This document shows, piece after piece, positions 45,228 through 56,854 of a DNA stretch of 64,000 nt. The first letter of the stretch is position 1; each line of letters opens with the position of its first letter. This DNA is from Podocnemis expansa. Taxonomy: Eukaryota > Chordata > Testudines > Podocnemididae. The position numbers and the translations under genes are program-made. Location of the stretch: contig ML681996.1 in the NCBI GenBank assembly GCA_007922195.1, positions 21,339,560 to 21,403,559 on the forward strand, given 5' to 3'. The notes under the pieces were generated by a model that ran no database searches, was not told the origin of the DNA, and saw nothing but the letters and a program-made list of their open reading frames with translations.

Positions 45228-48200
45228 AATACCACATTTAAAATTTTGGCAGTCATAGCTGACATTTTTTTTTAGATGGGCTTAGGTTTATGTGCACTAG
45301 ACATTTAATACACATAATAATAAAAATAAGTGAAAAGAAGGTTTCTAGTGTGTAGCTATAAATGAAAAACACCAAATGTCAATGAAATTCTCTGAAGTAT
45401 TCAAGTGTGTAAGACTCTGGCTCCCTCTAAAATATTACATAGTAAGTACAAAAGAAGCTAACAAAATTACTTACCAAAAGAAAGACATACAGCACAGACT
45501 TCATACACAGCTGTAATGATTGCTTGAGGACCGCACTGCATTTATATGTAGCAGCCTATATGGGCCTACCTGGTAACCTGTGCTAACCAAAGCCAAAGGA
45601 TAAATTGTTACAAAGGCAAAGGAAAAGGCAAAAGAAGAACAGGTAAAAAAGAAAGGAAAGGCAATATTTCACAAAATTAAATAATGGCAGAATAAATGGC
45701 CACACTGAGGAACTAAACCATTGGAAAAGTTCCTGCTATTTTGCTATCTGTTGATTGCTCCTGTTTTTTTAGCATGTCAATGTGAAAGTAATGGGCAGAT
45801 AATGGTGAAATCTGCAATTCAGACAAAGAACAGATCCTAGTGATAGTTTGCCTTGATAAGTCAAGACTGAAAAGTGCTTAGGCTTCCAGCCCTACTAGCT
45901 CTGCTAGATGGGAAAATTTCTATATTATTCTATATTTTCATTTCTGTCCACCAAATTGAGGATAGGACCTCTTATTGCTTGGGGTCCTAGGCAGCCTACT
46001 ACAAAAGCCACCACTGCCGAAGATGAATGTGCTTTGCTGAAGGCACATTCCTATGGGTGCCGGGCTCAGGCTGGGGCTGGGGCTAGGGGAGTTCAAAATC
46101 TACAGCCCTGCCCCTGAGCATTCTCAGATGCATGCTGGGGAGAGGGGGAAGATATTGCCTTAGTAGAAACATTACTAAACTATATGCAGCCTAGCTTAAA
46201 AGATTTAATATAGACTAAAGCAAAGTGAGGAACAAAAGTAATAAAACAGGAATAGAACAAGACAACTGCTTAGAGGGGAGGAAGGGCGGTACATGAAATT
46301 GACTAATACATTATTGCTACATCATTGACTAATACGTTATTGCTATACAAAGTAGAAAACCAGGTAGGAGGATCAACCTTGTTGTCTAGAAGCGCCTGAA
46401 ACTGAGGAAAATGAACATAAATGTAATTTTCTGTATCCTCAATAAAATTTGAAAATAAATAGTACATCTTATAGAGAATGGAGAAAAGGAAAGAGCTCCC
46501 AATCCTACTGATGAAAACTAATGAGAGGTAGTCTGGTTAAACTCATCAGGAATATAGACAAAAGTAAATTCTTGAAGAAGAAATCACTAATAGTAAATAG
46601 AAAAAAACCATTAAATAGAATGAAAATTAGGGAATGATACTGATTGACTTGACAAGGGAAACTGTTTTACAAAGAAAGTTGTCTTGAACCATGTATGTAA
46701 AAATAAGAATATTAGTCATGACCTAGTGTAACCAGCTAAGTTAACAGCTTCTGTAAGTATGAACACCAGAAAGCTCCAACACACAGAAGAGGTTGGAAGG
46801 TTTTAGAAGACTGTGCAAAGAATAGACAGACAGAACTCCAGGAAGTGTCTACCTACTTAGCCGTTCATAAATAAAAGTTCTATAATTTTACAAGGTATAG
46901 TATATCTAAAACTATTACTAATTTTTATATATACATTCATATAATACTTATTTTTGATTGATTTTGAAGCCTTTAATACTTAACTCATAATCAAGCCACA
47001 GATAGACTTAAGACCTGATAAACTTTGTCTTGTTCATTTCTGATTTGAAACTAACTTTAGTTTTGCTATAAAGGCAAATAGTTTACTAAGTGACCAATGA
47101 TCTTGGGTGCCCCTCTTAAATGTGCTGAGCACCCATAATTCCAAATCAAGTCTGAGGATACAGCTGATTTAATTATTTTTAACAGAAATTTTCAGCAAAA
47201 ATGAAAATAAAGTTTTGCTGACATTATCAATAGAAAAGTTTTAGTTTATTCGAAACCCCAGACATCAAGGGCCCCAACTGATGAAAACAAAACCAAACAA
47301 ATTAACACCCCCCAATAAAAAAATCTCAAAAACAGACAAATACAAATCTAAAATTTGAGGGGAAAATGGCTTTTGGCTGAATTTTTGGTCTGAGTTTTTA
47401 TTTTTTCTAATTGAAAGTAGACGCTTTTGGAGAATTTCCATTTAGTTAAAAAAAAAGGGGTTTTCTTTTTCATTTAAAAAATGGTGTTGATGGCCTTTTT
47501 TTTTTTTTTACTAGATCTAGTTAAGGATGGCCAGTGCTACTATGCATTGTGTCCCCAGTGTCTCACACTGAGCATCTCATCCTCAGAAGTAACCCAACAT
47601 CCCAGGCTGCTTTTCAAAATTGTTTCAAATTCTTTCAAAATAGAATTCAAAGTGGTGTCTGAATCTTTCTCAGATACTTTTGGTGAGAAGAGAAAAAGCT
47701 ATTGGCAGCCATGATGTGAACACCTTAAAAAAACCAAACAAACAAACAAAAAAAACCCATAAAGACACATTTCTGACTCCTGAGGAGGATATTTTGGAAT
47801 TTTGTTGTTTGTTTGTGTTCTTGTTTAATTTTTGTTTGTGTTGTTTGTTTGCTTCTTTTTTTTTTTTCTTTCTCAGTTGCAGATTTAAGGTACATAAATT
47901 CTATTTAACCTTAGGCTTTAGTGTTTCTTAGGCTTTAATAATGATCCTTAAGCATTCTTGGATTTAGTCTTTGCCTCTGTATCTGTGTTGTCTCTGCTAA
48001 TTCTTACCACCTGGAAATAGTCCACTTTGGTATCTAGCAATAACAAATAGTAGTATAGATAAGAGAGTGAATGCTAGACACATGGCATGTTTTCCCTGCT
48101 ATTTGGCATTTCAGCAAAGGCTGATCTTGTAATCACTGATGCTTTAAAGTTAGTGTTCTGGGAAATACATTAAATTCTGTCCTGTGTCTGTGTGAACAAG

Positions 48201-48852
48201 AAAATAAAGTTATCAGGAAAATTCTGTTTCTTATCTCTCTGGTTAATCAGATAAAAAGTTACAAGACTGATGGGAAACATTCAGGGGCTGGTTGGTAGGA
48301 TAGCATCACCTAGTGGTCAGAGATTAAGGGCATGACTTACAGGAAGGCTGCTGCTAGTGGAGTCAAGATCTTCCCACTCCACTGGACTCTGACTTGTGGT
48401 CTTCTGTGTTTCTCTATGATCCATAAGTCATTGATTGCTTGAGGCTACCTTCCTGAGTCATTTCCTGTCACCTTTTTATGCAATGTCCCAAAGTGACCAG
48501 CTGGTTTTAGGCAGCATGAAGAGTGCCTGCTCACTACAAAGCACCTTCTGGCAGCAATGTGTAGCTCTCTTCTTCTCTTGAGTGGCAATTCCTTCTTTCT
48601 GTAGTATGGCCAGACTCTTGGACCAGAGCAATCTTTGGGTGTTCATCTGCTGGGGAAAGTAAAAGGGAATTAACAAAACTCAAGCTGTTTGGGAAGGAGA
48701 GGGAACTGATTCTTTCTCAGGTTGCCTCTGCAGCAGGTCTTTTTTTCCATCTGGGACACATGTTTTGACAGTTGTACTGGGGAATGGGGAGAAATTCTGC
48801 CTTTCCCTCAGCTCTTCTCTGCTAGAGCTGCAGCTTGCAAGCCTATTCTCTT
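45228..48852. other. Long unique AT-rich stretch
   Basis: About 3.6 kb with no supported gene. Short A/T and 'aaacaaacaaac' tracts occur near 47725-47870. A GC-rich patch at 45960-46110 could be a decayed repeat. Confidence 0.4.
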
Positions 48853-48860
48853 CCCTAGAC

Positions 48861-49038
48861 CAGTGGTTCTCAACCACTGTGTTGGGACACATTATTGTGT
48901 CACCACACAGCAGTAAGTGTGTCATGGAGAGCTGGGCAAATGGCTTCAGTTGGCCTGGAGGGAGTAGGGTAATGAGTCCTCTGGAGTAGCAATATGCTGC
49001 CAAGTGTGTTGTGACCCACAGAAGGTTGATAACCACTG
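48861..49038. mobile_element. hAT MITE, 178 bp, perfect 8-bp duplication
   Basis: Ends CAGTGGTTCTCAACC and GGTTGATAACCACTG (one mismatch), flanked by identical CCCTAGAC (48853-48860, 49039-49046). It resembles the CAGTGGTTCTCAACC-ended hAT MITEs common in vertebrates. Confidence 0.9.
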
Positions 49039-49046
49039 CCCTAGAC

Positions 49047-49721
49047 TTCCCCCAAATGAATTACTCCCCTGCCTTTGAAATTCTCCTCCAGCTGGAGCAG
49101 TTCCTATAGGTGTGGTGCGGTGGGACTGACTGCGCCCAGAGCAGTTCCAACTCCAGGTTGGCCAGGGTGTGGTTTGCATACCCCAACACAAAAACAAGGT
49201 GAGCAGAATCTCTGGCAAGTGTTGTGGTTGTTCACACTAGGATGGGATCAATAGAGGAGGAATGTCTCATTCTGGTACTTCTAACAATTATTTAGGGAAT
49301 ACTCTGAATGAGAATAGAGTAGTTGCTCTGTACTTCCATTTTGGATGTATTGCACAGCACTATGCAACTCAACCCACTCACTAGTCACATAAGCACACTC
49401 TTCTATATTCCTTTTCCCCTTTCTGGTCAGACAGGCCTTTTCCAGTTGAATAACTGAAGATGAAACAAAGAACAAGTTTATCCCCCCCCCCCCTCCCCTG
49501 AAGGCAAAATACTTCATTTGTACTTGTGCCTGCTTCTGAGCAGGCCAATCAGTGTTCTTTTGCAGCTACCTACGTGAAGAGAAGACAGGAGTATTTTGGC
49601 ACTGGAAGAAAAATATTTGGAGTTCAAAGTCTAAAAAGTGTGTTAATTTTTATCTTTGACAAGTTTGATCTGGTGAGCTAGATACATCTTTTTATACCGC
49701 AAACCAAATCAGTGGTGCCAA
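49047..49721. other. Unique DNA
   Basis: C homopolymer near 49480-49492. No gene. Confidence 0.4.
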
Positions 49722-49836
49722 ATCAAATCATAGGGCTGGAAGGGACCTCGTGAGATCATCGAGTCCAATCCCCTGGGAATTGAACCCAGGACCTTCTGCA
49801 TGTTAAGCAGAGGTGTTAGCCACTACACTATTCCTC
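49722..49836 (-). mobile_element. tRNA-Val-derived SINE with CR1-like tail, copy 2
   Basis: Minus-strand counterpart of 18312-18424: B box complement at 49776-49786, anticodon arm 'ctgcatgttaagcag', and CR1-like tail complement 'tcatagggctggaagggacc'. Closely similar to the other copy. Confidence 0.75.
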
Positions 49837-52460
49837 ATGTGGCCCACACAGCAAATAAGCAGCTTAACTGGCAAAGGTAAAGTAATATGAACCCTTCCAC
49901 TGCTATGGGTTTACATTGTTTTACACTTTCAACATAATCTAATCTTGAACAGCTCCAAGGCAAACTTCATAAAGGAAGATTTCCATATAAATTTTAAATA
50001 ATCCCAGAGTGGTCATTGAATCATTTGGGATGTCTGAGTTGGAATCATCTTCCTCCCATTATCCCATCTTCTGGGATAGACTTGGCATGCAAGGATCCAC
50101 CAGTTTTGTCAGTCTGAGGTTGCACTAAGGTTTTTTGATGCAATCCATCCATCACTTCCTTATCTTTCCTCAGGGTCTCTTTGCTATCATTTTCCTTTTC
50201 TATGCCATCCTTACATATTCATCTTCTGTCTGTAGATTATGATGTTGTTAGACTTACGAACTTTCTGCCTGGAACTAAAGAATGAAGTGGTCAAGATATA
50301 TCATTTTGGGGAAAGTTTCCCTTCCCACCAAGACCCATGATGTATAATGTGCACATTGCCATACTATTGGTTCTTGCAAACTGTAGAGAAGATCTCAGAT
50401 GGGTAGATTGCAAAGGATAAATCCTGATATGCAAGGGGGGCAGGAGGTATGTGCCACTGAATGTGTGGTGTTATGGGATCATATTGAACAGGAAATGAAT
50501 CTTCCTTTGCTCACAGATCACATTTTCATTGTTCTGGCAAAGACTGTTGAAGAAAGTTAAAGAGAGTAACTGACCTTGACACAAACTATATGACTTAAAC
50601 TTTTTTCTATTGTCTTCTCTTTTTAATCTCACACATAAATTTTTAGCAAGAACATTGTTTGTCTGCTTTCCAGGCAGCTTTTCCCCATTGTGTCCAGCTA
50701 CAATAAAAATGGGGTTAATTTGAAAACATTTGACTTATAGACATAAGCTCTGCTCCTTGAGAGGTACATTTATTAAGAATATTTAAGCATCATGGGCATT
50801 TCATAAGGAATATTTCATCAACTTGTACAACCCCATGCTGAAATTTCAAATTCTTTCTGCCTCAGCAGGAGATTCTGTGTTTTAGACTTCCTGTCTCCCA
50901 GACAGCTACAAAGGAGCAAACTGCAAGTGTGAGAACAGTTTTTTTTTCTTTTTCACCTAAAGAGGAAAGATTCTGAGAATTACTCTTGATTATGTGAGAT
51001 CTTAGTAAAAGGAAGTTCTCTATAACTGAAAGATAGGTTTGCACAAGAGTGCATTTCTTTAAAAAATGTATATACACACAGAAGAAAAAGACTACTTTTT
51101 GCCTATTGAAAGCAATTTATTTCCCTAACTTGGTTTTAAAATAATAGAGTAGGAACATGAATTTTAACTTACTCTACAATATCCTTTCTTTTACCAGGAA
51201 AGTCTTCAGGTCTGACCCATCTGGTAGATAAAGACTATAGTTCTGAGAAAAGTTTACCTGAGCAATACAGAAATAAACAGAGCAAAATGAACGCTGTTTC
51301 ACCATCTTTTGCAAATATTGAACTAATTGATTAATACATTGTTCCATATTAATTATTTTAAAGCAGACTTGAAGTATTAATGAATTGGTTTCAGTTTTAA
51401 TGGTTCTCTGTTGCTTCGTTATTGAGTGCAAATAGTATGTATTTGAAATACATGTTTTAATAGTTAATCATTCATTACCAGCAAAAATTTTCTGTTTCAT
51501 ACCATTTCTGTGCACAATGCATTAATATCCATAGTTTGGCTTATTTTGTGGTTCATTACTTAGTTATTTATTCTCATTTATGTGTTGTCTTCTCACTAAC
51601 ATGATGTGCTGATAAAATGTGGAAAATACAGCAGTCAGACATTGTCTGGAAGTTAAATATCTACCAGGAAATGCCTGAAAGCTGCACCTTATCTTTCATA
51701 CATATTTAAATACTACTACACTGTTATGTCTGAGGCTTTCACTTGCATTTGCTTCAATGGATTCATAGCATTACATATGTCTCAATATCAATTTCTGCAA
51801 TTCAATGTAATGCAATATATGTTAAATTTTCATAAGTTTGTCCCCCATTTTTCATTGCTACAATTTAAAATTCACATTACCAAGCTAATTTTACTTTACT
51901 TTAATAAAAATATTTTTTAAACTCTCTTCTGTGAAAAATATAAAATTTTAAGCCTCCTACTGTCTTCTTCCTATTAGTCCAGTTTTTCCCCCCCTTTCCA
52001 CAGATCACTTTTCTCAATGCTATCTATAGAAAGTCCCTTGCGAGACATTAGATGTTTCATTAGAATATTAGCTGACAACCAGCCTGAAAAGTAGAGGACA
52101 TGATTCCTAATCAGCAGAAAGGCCAATGATTTATTGCTTTTGATTAGTTTGAGATTACTATTTATCTTCAAGGACCTGGAAAGCCAGTCAAAGACTTCTG
52201 GGAACTGATAGACTTTTAAAATCTTTAATAGCTGCAAATCAAGAGCTTACCAATTGATCACTAAACTACCACTTCATGAGATCATGTCTTTTTAACCACT
52301 TTACTGCTGAAACATTTTGGCTTGTTTGAATAAATGACATTATAATGGAAAACCAAGCAAAAAGTAATAGTAAAAACTTTGAAATCTCTGATCTTCCTTC
52401 TGTTTATAAAAATAACATCTTAAAATGCACTGGAGGGGGACAGAAGAAAAGTTCATAGTC
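49837..52460. other. Long unique AT-rich stretch
   Basis: No gene or repeat recognised. Confidence 0.4.
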
Positions 52461-52463
52461 AAG

Positions 52464-52908
52464 GGGTATGTCCACACAAGTCTTTTATTTTGAAACAATA
52501 CTGGTTGTTTCAAGATAAAAAACTGAATGTCCACATGACGTTTTCTTATTTCGAAATGACAGGCTCTGTCATTTCGAAACAAGAACTGTCATTTCGAAAC
52601 AGCTTAAACCCCATTCATTTCAAAACGGCTGGTATTTTGAAATGGTTATTTCAAAATAACACCATTTGGACATGTTGTTTCGAAACAACACCATTGTTTT
52701 GAAACAACTGTTTCGAAACATGTCCAAACTGCATTATTTAGAAATAACCATTTCAAAATAACAGTTGTTTCCAAAGCTGGCTTTCCCTTAATTCGAATTA
52801 ACATTTTCTTAATTCGAATTAACTTATTTCGAAATAAGGACATTATTTCAAAATAACTCATTTCAAAATAACTTATTTCAAAATAATGATGCATGTGTGG
52901 ACATAGCC
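52464..52908. mobile_element. Harbinger MITE, 445 bp, AAG duplication
   Basis: Ends GGGTATGTCC and GGACATAGCC, flanked by AAG (52461-52463, 52909-52911). The interior is made of 'tttcgaaacaa' and 'atttcaaaataac' motifs in both orientations. The same motif vocabulary marks the right end of the Harbinger at 2770-5444, a plausible source of the mobilising enzyme. Confidence 0.8.
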
Positions 52909-52911
52909 AAG

Positions 52912-54779
52912 GATGACTACATGAATTTAGAAAGAGGCAAATGGAGGTCTTAACTGATGGAGATAAGATAGTTTTGATTATGGTTACTCCCCCTGCCAAA
53001 GTGAAACCATTTTGAAGACAAGATGCTCAGCTAGCAAGGCCAGAGTTGGGTCTGAGGACAGGGCTGGAGAAGGGGGTAAGGGAGGTATGGAGCCATGAGG
53101 GCGGGAAAGGGACTGAGAGGTATAGGCTGGCCCAGGGGGAAGGAAGTGTAGTGGGAGACCACTTACAGCTGCATGCTCCCCCGCCACCCCCTCTTTTCCC
53201 CTCTCTTGTCACTATTGCCCTCCTTTTCACTACCCTACCAAAGACCACTATCTTCCTCTCTGCTCTTGTGCTGCCAAGCTCCCTGCTACCATTACCTCTC
53301 TTGCCTAGCCAAAGTCCCTTGCCACCTTGCACAACCAGCCCTGACCTCCCTTTCTTGCCATGCTCCCCTGCCACCCCACCTCTGCTTTCCCTTGTAACCC
53401 TTGCCCTACCATGCTCCCCTGCCCTACCACACTCCCCATGATTTCACCTGCCACCCGGCATGGCCACCTCTGCCCTCCCTTGCCCTGTTATGCCTCCTTG
53501 CCACCTGTACACACTGAGACTTCTTGAAAAAAATAAGGGTAAGCCCCTATCAAGTTTTCATAAAACATGTTTTAATTAACAAGTAAAAACTTCTATACCA
53601 TGAAAGTGATGCTTAACTAAAGATTACTGTAGGGATGATGGATATTATTTGAGAATTGTGTTTAGGTACAAAACGTAAGTTTCTGCTTTTATAGAACCAA
53701 ACAGAGTTTTAAAACTGGTGTTTATTTCTGACTGTTTAAATTTAATTAATAGTAAATATGTTTCTCTGCCTCATATAACGAAAATGTGCTCACCTCACCC
53801 CCCAGTGAGAAAAAAATTGCAGTGTGATCCCTCACCTCAAAAGATCACAGCGTCCCTGAATTAAAACAACTTTACCCATAAGCCCTGACCTCGGCAGGTG
53901 TTAATTGGCATGGTTTCACTCAAGTCATTCAATACTGATGATAAACCAGCTGGCCCTATGAGTATTAAAAAGGGGGGGGAGGGGATAGTCAAAATTCTAA
54001 TTTGTTGCATTTGATCAAGTTCCTCTGTCTGCTAGTAATTTTCTCATAAATGTAAATTGCATTTACTTTTTATTTTAGTAGGCACTGTAGATCACTTTAA
54101 AAAAAAGTATATAAACCACTCTGTCTGAATAGAATTATCAGGATCATATGGAACTAACTGATATATAAAATAAACATGACTACCCCCTTGCTGTATTCAT
54201 AACTAACTGTGGGGGGAGAGGGGAGAGAAGGAAAAAAAAATCTTTTCAGTTTAGCTTTCCTGTAATGACATTCTTTAATACATCTTCATGCTTTCTGTAT
54301 TTCTTCCTATAAATAATTCCAGCAATAACTTGTACCTGACAATCAAAGCTACAAAAGTGATATGATTGTGTAACTCTGTATATCTTTGTCTTTACTGATC
54401 ATGGAATGGACTTACATACCATGGCCATGGACAGCCGTATAAAAACTTAGGGAGAAAGAGGGAAACTAACATCATGGATGTTTAAAGGACAGTATTAATT
54501 TTCTAATAAAAGATATTTTTTCCCTCTACAGATTAAAAGCCTTCATTGCTCAGATGTATACTACAGGCAAATATCAAGACTGCAGTTTTTGGATTAAGAA
54601 AATTTTTCTAAACATTATGCACTTTTTATGTTTCTCACGTCTCACATTTTTTTCAAACAGTCATCAATTGCATATGATAAAGGGTTGAAAAAGCATATGC
54701 AAAACCAAATACTGGGATAAATGCCATAGTCCACTAAAGAACAGGAAAAATAAATTGTTTTCTGTTGTTCATATACAAG
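52912..54779. other. C/T-rich patch then unique AT-rich DNA
   Basis: 53040-53520 is strongly C/T-rich with recurring 'ccctgccacc' phrases, a low-complexity region that generates overlapping frames. The remainder is AT-rich without a supported feature. Confidence 0.45.
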
Positions 54780-55112
54780 AGCAAACTTATTGATTTCACC
54801 CAACCTCATGTACCTCAATTATCTTTCTCGTCAGTGAAAGTGTATGTGAAAAATGAGATAGGAAATCAATTAAGGTACAGTGAAAATGGGCTAAAAATGA
54901 AAGAGAGAGATTATTTGATAAACAATCAAGACAGACCCTATAAGGGTTTCACATTGCCCATGAATAGGCAGAATTTTGTACCTGCACACAGTTGGTTATT
55001 CGATGAAAAGATAAGTCATATAAATGAGCTCTGCAAATCCACTGATTTAAAAAAAAAAAAAAAGTTAAAGCAGAGATTGTTGAATTACTACGAGAAGTTA
55101 ATGGAATCCTAA
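54780..55112 (+). CDS. Candidate terminal exon of an unidentified gene, or pseudo-exon
   Basis: I do not recognise this protein. A pyrimidine-rich tract ending 'tatacaag' gives a possible acceptor at 54778-54779, and the frame then stays open for 110 codons to TAA at 55110. The peptide is hydrophilic and not repeat-like, with NNQDRPYKGFTLPMNRQNF, AHSWLFDEKISHINELC and a lysine run. A 15-A tract (55049-55063) codes the lysines; one A fewer or more would switch the end to another frame that also stays open for about 20 codons. There is no signal peptide or membrane segment. The length is well above chance for AT-rich DNA, but no partner exon was found upstream, so a processed fragment or chance frame remains possible. 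Confidence 0.3.
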   Translation, partial: SKLIDFTQPHVPQLSFSSVKVYVKNEIGNQLRYSENGLKMKERDYLINNQDRPYKGFTLPMNRQNFVPAHSWLFDEKISHINELCKSTDLKKKKKLKQRLLNYYEKLMES

Positions 55113-55711
55113 ACTGGACTTTGTAAGTGTTCTACTTTGTTATAAATAATAAATTATGCCATAAGTCACAAGTTAAACAGTCAGACATTAGGCTCTTTTC
55201 AGCTAACATTTATCCTAGAAAATAATTAACAATATTATGAATAGAAATGCATTAATGCTATAAACTTTATAGTATAAACCCTTACTATATTAAATAGTTA
55301 TAATTATATTGCCTGAAAGAATAAATTGTACAGCTGGTGGGAACAGAACCATTTCTGCTTTGAAAATGAAATTGTGTTAAAATCAAAATTCTTTGTGAAA
55401 ATGTTTATCCTATTTTTTGAGGAAAAAATGGAAAACTTCTGACAGTGTTGAAATATATTGTTGTGACTTTGTTAAAACATTTGAGTTTTTAATTGTGCAG
55501 CTACTTTTTGTTTTCATTTTAAACAATATTTTATTAAATTTGTTATTTTTATTTTCATTTCAATTATAATATTTTCTCAAAATGAAAGGTTTTGATCCAA
55601 AATGAGTCTGAGGAGGAATTGTCTTTCATGGAGAATTTCAAAGTTTTCAAGTTCTGCCATGAATTGAAAGAAAACAACTTTCAAAATCTCAAAATTCTTC
55701 ATGAAAGAGAA
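55113..55711. other. Unique AT-rich DNA
   Basis: Nothing recognised. Confidence 0.4.
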
Positions 55712-56854
55712 TGGGTATGTCCACACACAGGTTTTAGATCGAAATAACACTGGTTATTTTGATTTAAAAGATGGCATATCCACATGACATTTCCTTATTT
55801 CGAAAAAAGGAGCTCTCTTATTTTGAAATAAGAAAAATAATTTTGATATAATAAAAACTAGTATTAGATCTAGATGAGGGTTATCTCAAAATTGTGATTT
55901 CAAAATATCCCGATGTGTCTGTGTTATATCAATATGACCCACAAATTGAAATAACAGTTTGACCTTCCCCCAGGACTCTGGCCAGGGAGGGAGGGGGAGT
56001 GCAGGAGGTGCAGAGGCGGACCCACACCTCCTCCAATTGGCTGGGCCAGTTGTGAGGGAAACGTCCCGTGCCTGGCTTCCCTGCATCTAACCGGGCATGC
56101 AGGGACAGAGACTCTGGCATGCCAGGCTTTCCCCCCTGGCTGCTAGGCATGGGCTGCCTTCCCCTGCTGCCCGTCAGCTGCAGGGGGAAGCCTGGTGTGT
56201 CAGGCTCCCTGTCCCTGCATACCCGGCCAGCTGCAGGGAAATGCCAATAGTGATCACAGGAGATTCTATCCACCCCCTCATTTTTTCTGATTAAGCCATG
56301 TGCCTGACACCTGGGCAATGATAAGGAATATTTTAGTAATAGGCTGATCAAGTGCAGAATGGTGGTAGAATGTGCATTTGAGCCTTTAAAGGGGAGGTGG
56401 AACAGCCTCCTTATTAGGCTTGACCTCAGTAAAAAGAATATATTTATGGTTATTTGTGTTTGCTGTGTGCACCATAATCTGTGAGAAACATCTGGAGAGA
56501 AGTTCCCTCAGGGTTGGCTCATGGAGTCTGATAGGCTGCCCATAACTTTTGAGAAGCCAGATCCTCGCGTTTCAGTCCGTGCTAACATTGGCATACTGTA
56601 CCAGATAAGAACCAAAAATCCAGTTTTGTAATGAGCAATGTTAATGTGTGTCTTAATGCTGACCACTGAATTTCTAACCCCCACCGTACCTCCCACATCT
56701 ATGTCCCCTTCTTTTGTCACTGACAATGTTCAATATATGAATGAATAAAAAGTGTTTAAAAAAAAAACCAAAAAAAAAACCCTTAAATAAAATACTTTTG
56801 GGGTGGAGTAGGAAGGAAGAAAAGGGACATTGCATTTCTCAAAGTCTCCTCTTT

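Noticed and set aside
53027..53441. Overlapping frames of 115 and 131 codons
   Set aside because: C/T-rich low-complexity DNA with recurring 'ccctgccacc'. Both strands are open, as expected from composition.
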